Shown one piece after another: positions 16,442 through 24,209 of a DNA stretch of 64,000 bases. A model generated the notes under the pieces. It was not told the DNA's origin. It did not search any database and saw only the letters and a program-made list of their open reading frames with translations. The stretch spans positions 186,001-250,000 of the forward strand of contig JACKBY010000001.1 of the NCBI GenBank assembly GCA_020634335.1, in the 5' to 3' direction. A program made the position numbers and the translations under genes. The first letter of the stretch is position 1. Every line of letters begins with the position of its first letter. The DNA comes from Promineifilum sp. (GTDB taxonomy: Bacteria; Chloroflexota; Anaerolineae; Promineifilales; Promineifilaceae).

Positions 16442-18139
16442 ATGAAAGTGACAAAGTTGCGTCGTTTAGTGCCCTTGTTTGTCCTGGTGGCGCTGGTGGT
16501 GGTGCTTGTCGTCACCATCGCGCCGGCCTCGGCCGCCAGAGGCGGCACGGTTAAGGTGCAGATCCTGGCAGTCAATGACTTCCACGGTAATCTGCAGCCG
16601 CCCGCTGGTTCGTCCGGGCGTGTCACAACCGCAACGGGGACGGTCGACGCCGGCGGTGTGGAGTATCTGGCGACCCACGTTGCCGAGCTGCGCGCCGAGA
16701 ACAGGCGAACCGTATTCGTATCAGCCGGCGACATGATCGGCGCCACCCCGCTGCTCTCGGCATTGTTCCACGATGAACCGTCGGTGGAAGCGTTTAATCG
16801 CATGAAGCTGGACTTCAATGCCGTCGGCAATCATGAGTTTGACGAAGGCATCCAGGAACTGCTGCGCATGCAGCGGGGCGGCTGTCACCCGATAGACGGC
16901 TGTCTGGATGGTGATGGGTTTACCGGCGCGCGCTTCCGCTATCTGGCGGCCAACGTCATCAACGACCAGACGGGCAGACCGCTGTTTCCGGCCTTCAGGA
17001 TTCGTAATTTTGCCGGCGTGAAGATCGCCTTCATCGGCATGACGCTCGAAGGCACGCCCAACATCGTGACGCCGTCGGGCATCCAGGGCTACTCGTTCCA
17101 GGATGAGGCCGATACCGTCAACGCGTTGATTCCCCGCCTGCGCCGCCAGGGTGTTCAGGCCATCGTTGTCCTGATCCATGAGGGCGGCTACCCCACCGGC
17201 CTGTACAATGAGTGCCCGGGTATTTCCGGCCCCATCGTCGACATCGTCGAGCGCACCCACTCCCAGGTTGACCTGTTCATTACCGGACACACCCACCAGG
17301 CCTATAACTGTGTCATCGACGGCCGGCCCGTCACCAGCGCCATGTCCTTCGGCCGCATCGTCACCGATATCGACATGGAACTCTCCCGCGCCACAGGCCG
17401 GGTCGAATCGATCAGCATCAATAACGAGATCGTCACCCGCGATGTGACCCCGGATAGCTGGATGACGGCCCTAATCGCCAAGTACAATGCCGTGGCTGCG
17501 CCGCTGGCTAACCGCATTATCGGCCAGATCACGGCCGACATTCTTCGCGCCGCCAATCCCGCGGGCGAGTCCGCATTGGGCGACGTCATCGCCGACGCAC
17601 AGCTTGACGCGACGGATGATCCCGGCTTCGGTGATGCGGTGGCTGCCTTCATGAACCCCGGCGGCATCCGCGCCGACCTGACCTACGCCGGCAGTGTTGC
17701 CGGCGAGGGCGACGGCAACGTGACCTACGGCGAGTCCTTCACCGTTCAGCCGTTCGGCAACAGCCTGGTGACGATGACCCTGACCGGTGAACAAATCGAC
17801 ACGATGCTGGAGCAGCAATGGTTAGGACCCAACGCAGCCGCAGCGAAGATTCTGCAAGTCTCCGACGGCTTCACCTACTCCTGGAGCGCCTCCGCCCCGG
17901 CCGGCAGCAAGGTCGATATCGCCAGCATCATGATCAATGGTGTGCCTATCAACCCGACCGCCACCTATCGTGTGACCGTCAATAGCTTCCTGGCTGATGG
18001 TGGTGACGGCTTCGCCGTCCTCGTCCAGGGCACCGACCGTCTCGGCGGCGCGGTAGACACCGACGCGCTGGAAGCGTATTTCGTCACTCATTCACCGGTT
18101 CCGCCCGGCCCGCAGAATCGCATTACCGTTCTGCCATAG
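16442..18139 (+). CDS. Secreted 5'-nucleotidase / UshA-type metallophosphatase
   Basis: 565 aa from ATG 16442 (AGGAGAG just upstream). A signal peptide is evident: MKVTKLRRL, a ~20-residue hydrophobic core, then ASAARG. The calcineurin-like metal site includes NDFHGN (45-49), SAGDMIG, GNHEFDEG and GHTHQAY. The C-terminal half is the 5'-nucleotidase substrate domain, with FMNPGGIRADL, GESFTVQPFGNSLVTMTLTG and the VNSFLADGGDGF block. It should hydrolyse extracellular nucleotides to nucleosides and phosphate. It diverges from the operon holding a membrane-anchored nucleoside hydrolase, so the pair would strip nucleotides to base, ribose and phosphate outside the cell. There is no sorting or membrane anchor at the C-terminus. 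Confidence 0.92.
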   Translation: MKVTKLRRLVPLFVLVALVVVLVVTIAPASAARGGTVKVQILAVNDFHGNLQPPAGSSGRVTTATGTVDAGGVEYLATHVAELRAENRRTVFVSAGDMIGATPLLSALFHDEPSVEAFNRMKLDFNAVGNHEFDEGIQELLRMQRGGCHPIDGCLDGDGFTGARFRYLAANVINDQTGRPLFPAFRIRNFAGVKIAFIGMTLEGTPNIVTPSGIQGYSFQDEADTVNALIPRLRRQGVQAIVVLIHEGGYPTGLYNECPGISGPIVDIVERTHSQVDLFITGHTHQAYNCVIDGRPVTSAMSFGRIVTDIDMELSRATGRVESISINNEIVTRDVTPDSWMTALIAKYNAVAAPLANRIIGQITADILRAANPAGESALGDVIADAQLDATDDPGFGDAVAAFMNPGGIRADLTYAGSVAGEGDGNVTYGESFTVQPFGNSLVTMTLTGEQIDTMLEQQWLGPNAAAAKILQVSDGFTYSWSASAPAGSKVDIASIMINGVPINPTATYRVTVNSFLADGGDGFAVLVQGTDRLGGAVDTDALEAYFVTHSPVPPGPQNRITVLP

Positions 18140-18153
18140 TCAGTCATGGGGCC

Positions 18154-18185
18154 AACCTGACAGGTCTTCCGAGGCCTGTCAGGTT
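18154..18185. repeat. Perfect 11-bp inverted repeat (dispersed palindrome type)
   Basis: AACCTGACAGG (18154-18164) and CCTGTCAGGTT (18175-18185) with a 10-base loop, just after the 5'-nucleotidase stop. A half copy, CACCTGACAGGTTTTCGGAAAC, occurs near 23281-23302 upstream of the decarboxylase gene. This suggests a family of small palindromic elements as well as a possible terminator stem. Confidence 0.65.
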
Positions 18186-18198
18186 TCCCTGGCTGAAC

Positions 18199-18242
18199 AA
18201 CAAAAGCGACGGAGCCTGTCTGAGGGTTCCGGCGCTTTTGTT
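18199..18242 (+). terminator. Terminator-like hairpin after the 5'-nucleotidase
   Basis: Arms AACAAAAGCG (18199-18208) and CGCTTTTGTT (18233-18242) with partial inner pairing (GGAGCC/GGTTCC). The T-rich 3' arm and the following TTAT make it a plausible bidirectional terminator between the convergent genes ending at 18139 and 18292. Confidence 0.6.
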
Positions 18243-18256
18243 TATCCCGGCACAGG

Positions 18257-18288
18257 CCTCAGAGGTTTCAGTAAACCTCTGAGGTTTT
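18257..18288. terminator. Strong bidirectional intrinsic terminator
   Basis: Perfect 12-bp arms CCTCAGAGGTTT (18257-18268) and AAACCTCTGAGG (18273-18284), a 4-base loop CAGT, then TTTT. It sits 3 bases before the stop of the minus-strand carboxyltransferase gene and ends read-through from the plus-strand 5'-nucleotidase. Confidence 0.75.
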
Positions 18289-18291
18289 ATC

Positions 18292-19902
18292 TCACATCCG
18301 AAACACCCCATACCGGGGTGGGCCAGCGGAAAGGTAATCGACGTTGTGGGCCACGGACAAGCCGATGCTGAGGGCCATGCGCGTGTCGCGCGGGTCGAGA
18401 ATGCCGTCATCCCACAGCCGGGCCGTGGCGTAGTAGGGCGATGATTCCTGCTCAAATTTTTGGCGCGTCATCATCTCCATCATGGCGATCTGATTGGCGT
18501 CCGGCTCCTGGCCCCGCTTGCGGGCTTGCTCGGCTTGCACGATGCCGAGCACCCCGGCCGCCTGCTCGCCACCCATCACCGCCACACGACTGTTGGGCCA
18601 CGACCACAGGAAGCGCGGATCGAGCGCGCGGCCGCACATGGCATAGTTGCCCGCGCCGTAGGAACCGCCGACGATCACCGTGAATTGTGGCACAGTCGAC
18701 GTGGCGACGGCGTTGAGCATCTTGCTGCCTTGCTTGACGATGCCGCCGCGTTCCGCCTCGCTGCCGACCATGAAGCCGGTAATGTTCTGCAGGTAGATGA
18801 GCGGCGTGCGCGTCTGGTTGCAGAGCTGGATGAACTGTGCCGCCTTGTTGGCGCTTTCCGAGAACAGCACGCCGTTGTTGCCCAGGATGCCCACCGGCCA
18901 GCCGTCGAGGCGCGCGTGCCCGGCGACGAGGGTCGCGCCGTAGTCGGGTTTGAACTCCAGGAAACGCGATCCATCCACCAGCCGGGCGATGATCTCGCGC
19001 ACGTCAAACGGCAGGCGCGGGTCGGCCGGGATGACGCCCAGCAGTTCGTTGGGGTCGTGGGCCGGCGGTTCCGGCGCGGCGCGGCGAGCCAGACCAGCGG
19101 CCGGCTTGGGTTGTGCCAGATGGGACAGGATGAGGCGGCCGATGCGCAGCGCGTCGGCGTCGTTCTCGGCGGTGTAGTCGCTGAGGCCGGATGTGTGGGC
19201 ATGCATTGCCGCCCCGCCCAGCGTCTCGTCATCACTCTCTTCGCCGATTGCCATCTTGACCAACGGCGGCCCGCCCAGGTAGACGGCCGCCCGGCCGCGC
19301 ACCATGACCACGTAGTCACTCATACCGGGGATGTAGGCCCCGCCGGCGGTGGACGAGCCGAAGACCAGCGATACCTGGGGGATGCCCGCGGCCGACAGGC
19401 GAGCCTGATTGGCGAACGTGCGGCCGCCGAGAGTAAAAACCTCGTCCTGGTAGAGCAGGTTGGCCCCGGCCGATTCGACCAGCGAGATGCACGGCAGCCG
19501 GTTTTCGAAGGCGATCTGCTGGGCGCGCAGCGTCTTTTGCAACGTCATGGGGTAAACCGCGCCGCCTTTGACCGTGGCGTCGTTGGCGAAGATGAGGCAC
19601 TCCACGCCACTGACGCGGCCGATGCCGGTGATCTGGGACGCGCCAGGCGATTCGCCATTGTACATCCCGTTGGCCGCCAGCGGGGAGAGTTCGAGAAAGG
19701 GCGTGGCCGGGTCGAGCAGCATCTCCACCCGCTCGCGGGGCAGCAGCTTGCCGGCGGCGCGGAACTTGGCCGTGCCGCGCTCGCCGCCCGCGCTGGCCCG
19801 CGCCTGCCGGTCGGCCAGTTCATCGACCAGTGCCTGCATGGCGGCGTGGTTGGCGCGATAGTCGTCGGAGTGGGCAGAGAAGGTAGAGCCAAGAATTGTC
19901 AT
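18292..19902 (-). CDS. Acyl-CoA carboxylase carboxyltransferase, methylcrotonyl-CoA type
   Basis: 536 aa, the normal length. Both crotonase-fold halves are present: ANDATVKGGAVYPMTLQKTLRAQQIAFENRLPCISLVESAGANLLYQDEVF and GSSTAGGAYIPGMSDYVVMV in the first; GNNGVLFSESANKAAQFIQLCNQTRTPLIYLQNITGFMVGSEAERGGIVKQGSKML and SYGAGNYAMCGRALDPRFLWSWPN in the second. The oxyanion-hole Gly pairs GG and GA are intact, and the pattern is that of MccB. It would transfer carboxyl from biotin to 3-methylcrotonyl-CoA (leucine pathway) or a close analogue, most likely together with the alpha subunit at 4265-6217, although 12 kb separate them. Confidence 0.92.
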   Translation of the reverse strand: MTILGSTFSAHSDDYRANHAAMQALVDELADRQARASAGGERGTAKFRAAGKLLPRERVEMLLDPATPFLELSPLAANGMYNGESPGASQITGIGRVSGVECLIFANDATVKGGAVYPMTLQKTLRAQQIAFENRLPCISLVESAGANLLYQDEVFTLGGRTFANQARLSAAGIPQVSLVFGSSTAGGAYIPGMSDYVVMVRGRAAVYLGGPPLVKMAIGEESDDETLGGAAMHAHTSGLSDYTAENDADALRIGRLILSHLAQPKPAAGLARRAAPEPPAHDPNELLGVIPADPRLPFDVREIIARLVDGSRFLEFKPDYGATLVAGHARLDGWPVGILGNNGVLFSESANKAAQFIQLCNQTRTPLIYLQNITGFMVGSEAERGGIVKQGSKMLNAVATSTVPQFTVIVGGSYGAGNYAMCGRALDPRFLWSWPNSRVAVMGGEQAAGVLGIVQAEQARKRGQEPDANQIAMMEMMTRQKFEQESSPYYATARLWDDGILDPRDTRMALSIGLSVAHNVDYLSAGPPRYGVFRM

Positions 19903-19954
19903 TGCATGGAGGGTGAAGATGGAAGAGAGAATAAGATAAATAACTTTGGGGCAC

Positions 19955-20248
19955 TCAATCAGCTGGATACTGCAAGTGGTAATACGTTATTGACAAATCT
20001 TGGTCCGCAACTAGTGGAGGAAATATCCCCGGTCTTATCCCTGAAGATTTTTTCCCCTTAGCCACATCGATTAACTTCCAGCCATGGGCAGATAGTTCGT
20101 TCAATGCGGAACTGATGGATTTGTTCTTTAGGTTCTTGGAAACAAGGTAGAAGCTTACAGGCAAATTCATCTGTACGTTTTGAGGTTGTTCGACGTTCAC
20201 GACCTTGTCACCGTCTACTTCCAGAGTGATAAATACGTGTTGAGGCAT
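19955..20248 (-). CDS. Hypothetical small protein
   Basis: 97 aa from the Met of MPQHVFITLEVDG (20248; AAGG about 8 bases upstream). It is more AT-rich than its neighbours. It looks soluble and alpha/beta, with VFITLEVDGDKVVNVEQP at the start, a helix KNKSISSALNELSAHGWKLIDVAKG in the middle, and LSITYYHLQY at the end. The helix-plus-GWKL pattern is seen in DUF4177-like small domains, but the match is too weak to name. It follows the broken gene at 20215-20453 on the same strand. Confidence 0.5.
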   Translation of the reverse strand: MPQHVFITLEVDGDKVVNVEQPQNVQMNLPVSFYLVSKNLKNKSISSALNELSAHGWKLIDVAKGKKSSGIRPGIFPPLVADQDLSITYYHLQYPAD

Positions 20249-20453
20249 GATGACCTTATTTCTGCGTCGTTCCTGATGATGGTGATAATTCTTTGACATT
20301 CCGGTTCGCCGCCATTCCAGGCACGGTATTCACGGCGAATCTGTTCCAGCGCGGTCGAACGGGTGGTTGCGAAAGCCGGTATTGGCGATCTGAGCCTTGC
20401 TCGCTGATGCGCATCTGGCGATAAACGAGAGCGATTTGGCGTGGTTCGGCCAT
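20215..20453 (-). pseudogene. Frameshifted small conserved protein
   Basis: From ATG 20453 the frame reads MAEPRQIALVYRQMRISEQG and then loses sense after ...RLSQPP. A shift of one base restores a coherent continuation, ALEQIRREYRAWNGGEPECQ followed by RIITIIRN. I recall small proteins in cyanobacteria and Chloroflexota with this composite sequence (YRQ.RISE...YW...P...RL.ALEQIR.EY.AWKY...PRLQR), often beside nucleotidyltransferase-like genes in possible toxin-antitoxin pairs. Here the gene is broken or the assembly has an indel. The restored frame runs into the next gene and stops at 20215. Confidence 0.55.
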
Positions 20454-20609
20454 TACGCTCTTATGCTGAATACGGCTGGGTTTTAGCCAGAGCTTCATCT
20501 TCAGCCTGCCGCGCGTAATATAAAACCCAGCGGAGTAGCAGGTTCATCCAAAAGCCGGCGCTCATCCCGAAAATTGCTGATCACGATAACATGATAGCCG
20601 GAACACGTG

Positions 20610-21464
20610 CTAATGCAAAGGTAGGTCAAGCATCTCCCGCGCCTCGCTCACCGACGCCGGCTCCCCGCCCACCAACCGAACCAGTTCGGCCGCCTTCGCC
20701 ACCAGCTCCCCGTTCGACTGCGCCAACTGCCCCGGCGCGATGTAGAGATTGTCCTCCAGCCCGACGCGTACGTTGCCGCCGAGCGTGACGGCCGCGGCCA
20801 CCAGCGGCCACTGCCCCGCGCCGATGCCGATCACCTGCCAGTGGGCGCCGGGCGGCAGGTTGTCCACCTGCTGGACGAGGTGCTTTGTCGTGCCGGGGAT
20901 GCCGCCCAGCACGCCCATGATGAGGCTGAACTGGTAGGGCGGCCGCAGCATGCCCATGTCGATCAATGGCGAGGCGTTGTGGATGTGGCCGGTGTCGAAA
21001 CACTCCATCTCCGGCCGTGTCCCGGCGACGTTCATCGCCTCCAGGAAGAAGAGGATGTCGGCGAAGGGGTTGGCGAAGACGTGGTCGTGGTAGAACGTCT
21101 TGTGCTTCGACGAGTAGATGGCGTAGTTCATGCTGCCCATGTTCAGCGCGGCCATGTCGGGCCGCAGGGTGGCGATGTGGGCTACCCGTGCCTCACGAGA
21201 GACACCCACCGCGCCGGTGGAGTAGTTGATGATCACCTCCGGGCAGTGGGCGCGCACGGCGGCGTTGATGCGGGCATAGGTCTCCACGTTGTAGGCCGGG
21301 CGGCCGTCGTCTTGCCGGGCGTGGATGTGGACGATGCCGGCGCCCGCCTCCACGCTGCGCCGGGCCTCCTCGGCGATCTCCTCCGGCGTGTAGGGGATGG
21401 CCGGTGACTGGGCGCGGGTGGTCAGAACGCCGGTCAGGGCGGCAGTGATGATGGTTTTAGGCAT
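20610..21464 (-). CDS. Beta-keto acid cleavage enzyme (BKACE, DUF849 family)
   Basis: 284 aa TIM-barrel protein. Family marks are KTIITAALTGVLTTRAQSPAIPYTPEEIAEEA at the start, AGAGIVHIHARQDDGRP with the zinc-binding HxH, EVIINYSTGAVG, CFDTGHIHNASPLID and GGNVRVGLEDNLYIAPG with the catalytic Glu/Asp region. The founding member, Kce, cleaves 3-keto-5-aminohexanoate with acetyl-CoA in lysine fermentation; other members act on other beta-keto acids. The substrate here is not known. It neighbours a 2-keto acid decarboxylase on the same strand about 120 bases away. Confidence 0.88.
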   Translation of the reverse strand: MPKTIITAALTGVLTTRAQSPAIPYTPEEIAEEARRSVEAGAGIVHIHARQDDGRPAYNVETYARINAAVRAHCPEVIINYSTGAVGVSREARVAHIATLRPDMAALNMGSMNYAIYSSKHKTFYHDHVFANPFADILFFLEAMNVAGTRPEMECFDTGHIHNASPLIDMGMLRPPYQFSLIMGVLGGIPGTTKHLVQQVDNLPPGAHWQVIGIGAGQWPLVAAAVTLGGNVRVGLEDNLYIAPGQLAQSNGELVAKAAELVRLVGGEPASVSEAREMLDLPLH

Positions 21465-21585
21465 AGGCGAATTTTAGCCTGAATTCAGGAGTTGGCTCAT
21501 GCTCCGGTTTGTCTTGGGTTGCGGTCATCTGGCTGGACGAACCAGGCAACTGTCTGCTCATTACCCCAACCAGTTCCAAAACCCA

Positions 21586-23223
21586 TCACGCCCTAACCCG
21601 CTGCGCCAACGCCGACGTCAGCCGTTGCAGCGCCTCTGACCGATCATCGGCCGCCAGGCGCACCTCGATGACGTGGAACGTCTCCCGCTCGGCGCGGGCT
21701 GCCAGCAGCGCCTCTTCCAATTCGTCCTCGGCCCCCACCGCATAGCCGCGGCCCGCCCCCAGCACGCGCGGGATCTCGCTATAGCGCCAGTTGAGGATGT
21801 CGTTGAAGCGGCCGTCCAGCATCGGCCGCTCCGTTCCATAGCCTTCGTTATTGAGCACCACGACAATGGGGCTGAGACCGAAGCGGGCCACGGTGGACAG
21901 CTCCATGCCGGTCATCTGGAATGCGCCGTCGCCGACTAGCACCAGCGGACGCAGGTCGGGCCGGGCCAGTTGCACCCCGATGGCCGCGGGCACGGCGTAG
22001 CCCAACGACGTGTAATAGGCGGGCGAACTGAACTCCGAAGCGCAGTAGATGGTCATGTCGATACCCGCGAACATGGCGTCGCCGGGGTCGGCCAGCACGG
22101 CCGTGGCGTCGTCGAGGAACTGGTTCAGCCGCTCGAAGAGGTAGCGCACGGTCAGCGGTTTATCGGGCACGGGGAAACACTCCGGCGGCGTGGGCGGTCG
22201 GGGAATGGGGCCGGGATGGCATTGGGGCAGATCGGCGGCCAGGAGCGCGGGCAGCAAGTGGCTCAGGGTTACACCGTCGTAGTTGTGGTAGCCCACCGAA
22301 AGCCGCTCGCTGGTGGCGCTGATCGTCCGGCCGGCATCGAGGCGAGCAGTGAAGATGCCCAGATTGACGTCAGTCAGAAACACGCCCAACTGGATGAGGC
22401 AGTCGCTGCCCTCAATGTACTCGGTCACTTCGCCGCGGCCCATCGCTCCCTCATAGACGCCCAGGTAAAGCGGGTGATCTTCGCGCACGACTGACTTGCT
22501 GAGGATGGTGGCGGCAACGGGCAGACCGGTCTTTTCGACGAGCTGCATCAGTTGCCGCTGCCGGCGATAGCGCTGGACTTCGACGCCGGCCAGCACCACC
22601 GGCCGCCGGGCGGCATGGAGCCGCCCGGCAATTTCGGCCACGGCTTCGGCCAGGGCGACGGCGTCCGGCTCCGGCGACGGCCGCGCGGGTTCCGGCTCCA
22701 CTGATATGGAAACGTTGACCATGTCACGGGGCAGTTCGATGTAGACTGGCCGCTGCTGCTGGACGGCGGCGTGGAGCACGCGGTCGATCTCCCGCGCGGC
22801 AGTCTGCGGATTGTCCAACACGGCCGCGGCCACGGTGAGCTGCTCGAATACCTTGAGCTGCGTATCGAAATCGCGCACCTTGTGGTGGAGCAGCGGGTTG
22901 CGCAGGCGCTCATTGACGCCCGGCGCGCCGCTGATGACGACCACCGGCGACTTCTCGGCGTAGGCCTGGGCTGTAGTATTGGCAACCTTTAGTCCGCCGA
23001 CGCAATAGGTGATGCAGACCACGCCCAGGCCGTTGAACCGCGCATAGGCGTCGGCGGCAAAGCCCGCGCCTTGCTCGTCGCAGGTGTTGATGACGGCCAG
23101 GTCGCTGTCCTCCAGCGCCTTGTAGAAGCCGAGAACGTAGTCGCCGGGCACGCCGAAGACGTGGCGCGCGCCGAGTTCGTATAGACGTTTGATGAGGTAG
23201 GCGCTGATGGTGGTTTGGGGCAT
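21586..23223 (-). CDS. Thiamine-diphosphate 2-keto acid (pyruvate/indolepyruvate) decarboxylase
   Basis: 545 aa with the three ThDP-enzyme domains. The PYR domain starts TISAYLIKRLYELGARHVFGVPGDYVLGF, with the activating Glu in NTCDEQGAGFAADAYA and the His pair LLHHKVRDFDTQ typical of the decarboxylase branch. The PP domain carries the ThDP/Mg motif GDGAFQMTGMELSTVARFGLSPIVVVLNNEGYGTERP. The spacing and the HH pair place it with pyruvate, indolepyruvate and phenylpyruvate decarboxylases rather than acetolactate synthases. It would convert a 2-keto acid to an aldehyde and CO2. Exact substrate not determinable. Confidence 0.88.
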   Translation of the reverse strand: MPQTTISAYLIKRLYELGARHVFGVPGDYVLGFYKALEDSDLAVINTCDEQGAGFAADAYARFNGLGVVCITYCVGGLKVANTTAQAYAEKSPVVVISGAPGVNERLRNPLLHHKVRDFDTQLKVFEQLTVAAAVLDNPQTAAREIDRVLHAAVQQQRPVYIELPRDMVNVSISVEPEPARPSPEPDAVALAEAVAEIAGRLHAARRPVVLAGVEVQRYRRQRQLMQLVEKTGLPVAATILSKSVVREDHPLYLGVYEGAMGRGEVTEYIEGSDCLIQLGVFLTDVNLGIFTARLDAGRTISATSERLSVGYHNYDGVTLSHLLPALLAADLPQCHPGPIPRPPTPPECFPVPDKPLTVRYLFERLNQFLDDATAVLADPGDAMFAGIDMTIYCASEFSSPAYYTSLGYAVPAAIGVQLARPDLRPLVLVGDGAFQMTGMELSTVARFGLSPIVVVLNNEGYGTERPMLDGRFNDILNWRYSEIPRVLGAGRGYAVGAEDELEEALLAARAERETFHVIEVRLAADDRSEALQRLTSALAQRVRA

Positions 23224-23418
23224 AGGTATCTCCTGAGTTGGGGTGTGTTCTCCAGCGCCGATGATAGCCGATTCCCTTCACACCTGACAGGTTTTCGGAA
23301 ACTCGTTAAATGTGGACTGGACGAGCCAAATCAGGCACAATAGAGGTGGCAAATCGGTGACAATTTAGTAACGACATTCTGCCGCAGCCACACCAAAACC
23401 CGACAGGAGAATCAATCG

Positions 23419-23946
23419 ATGACCAGCTTCCACGTTTTGACCAGGGATGAATTGCTCGACGAAATCGCTCGTACCTGGTCGGCGCTTAACGATGCGCTTG
23501 ACCAATTGACGCCGGCGCAGCTATCCGGCCCAACCGACGCCAACGGTTGGCGCGTGCAGGATCATCTCTGTCACATGGGGGCGTGGCACAACTGGGCGCG
23601 GTTGCGCCTGGAGGGCCGGCCGTCGTGGGAAGGGTTGGGCATCACTGAGGCCGACGTCAACAGCGGTGACACCGATACGATCAACGCCGCCATTCGCGCC
23701 GGGCACGCAGCCAAGACCCCGCCCGAGGCTCGCACCTTCCTGACCGAAACCCACGACCAACTGGCCGCGCTGGTGGCCGGGCTGGATGACGCCGTCCTGT
23801 CACAACCCTTCCGCGCTCTGGCCCCCGACGAGCCGGCCGACCGCGTCATCCCGCCCGCATCGCACATCATCTATGAATCGACGGCCGAGCATTATCGCGA
23901 GCATTTGGGGTGGCTACGATCGTATGCGTTTGATGGGGGAGCGTAG
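23419..23946 (+). CDS. DinB/ClbS-like four-helix bundle protein
   Basis: 175 aa, ATG preceded by AGGAGA. The four-helix pattern is typical of the DinB/maleylpyruvate-isomerase N-domain superfamily: LTRDELLDEIARTWSALNDALDQLTPAQLSG, GWRVQDHLCHMGAWHNWARLRLEG with the first metal His, and ESTAEHYREHLGWLRSYAF with the second His pair. It most resembles the ClbS/DfsB group. Members are often metal- or thiol-dependent transferases or stress proteins. It stands alone, upstream of the first fluoride riboswitch. Confidence 0.75.
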   Translation: MTSFHVLTRDELLDEIARTWSALNDALDQLTPAQLSGPTDANGWRVQDHLCHMGAWHNWARLRLEGRPSWEGLGITEADVNSGDTDTINAAIRAGHAAKTPPEARTFLTETHDQLAALVAGLDDAVLSQPFRALAPDEPADRVIPPASHIIYESTAEHYREHLGWLRSYAFDGGA

Positions 23947-24004
23947 GGCTGCACTACTCGTCAGACCGAATTGTGAGGGCGTAGTAGTGGACGGCATTAG
24001 GATT

Positions 24005-24034
24005 TTGGACACGCTAGGCATTTCAGAGTAGAAT
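24005..24034 (+). promoter_or_regulatory. Probable sigma-70 promoter of the first fluoride-riboswitch transcript
   Basis: TTGGAC (24005-24010) and TAGAAT (24029-24034) are 18 bases apart. Transcription from about 24041 would give a ~45-base leader before the riboswitch aptamer at 24085. It fits well in position but the -35 match is partial. Confidence 0.45.
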
Positions 24035-24084
24035 AATTGTGGTGCTCGTCTATGTGGTCTTTACCACAGCGAGACAATTGAATA

Positions 24085-24133
24085 CAGGCGATGAGGCTCG
24101 CCATAACCGTTTTCGGACTGATGGCCTCTACCG
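24085..24133 (+). promoter_or_regulatory. Fluoride riboswitch (crcB motif) 1
   Basis: The sequence GGCGATGAGGCTCGCC (24087-24102) is followed by AACCG-TTTT-CGG (P3 stem CCG 24107-24109 / CGG 24114-24116) and ACTGATGGCCTCTACC (24117-24132). This matches the fluoride aptamer consensus almost base for base, including the GATGAGGC and TGATGGCCTCTAC blocks that form the pseudoknot and ion pocket. The 3' end of the aptamer is shared with the 5' arm of the terminator at 24124-24159. Fluoride binding should therefore prevent the terminator and turn on the MutS-like genes downstream. Confidence 0.92.
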
Positions 24134-24159
24134 CGGCAGGCGCCCGGTAGAGGCTTTTT
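24124..24159 (+). terminator. Riboswitch-controlled intrinsic terminator 1
   Basis: Perfect arms GCCTCTACCG (24124-24133) and CGGTAGAGGC (24145-24154) are followed by TTTTT. The 5' arm is also the 3' segment of the fluoride aptamer, the classical on-switch layout. A start codon upstream of this element would be non-functional, which excludes the longer version of the next gene. Confidence 0.9.
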
Positions 24160-24209
24160 ATTTTGTGACCGGCGGCAACCCGTTAGGTCAAGTCTGGTTA
24201 GAAGTCGAT

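Noticed and set aside
18460..20061. 533-codon plus-strand ORF opposite the MCC-type carboxyltransferase
   Set aside because: It is the antisense shadow of a highly conserved gene with GC-rich third positions; the protein has low complexity and no domain.
24039..24209. Upstream extension of the first MutS-like gene
   Set aside because: It would be translated through the fluoride riboswitch and terminator; the paralogue next to it has no such extension.
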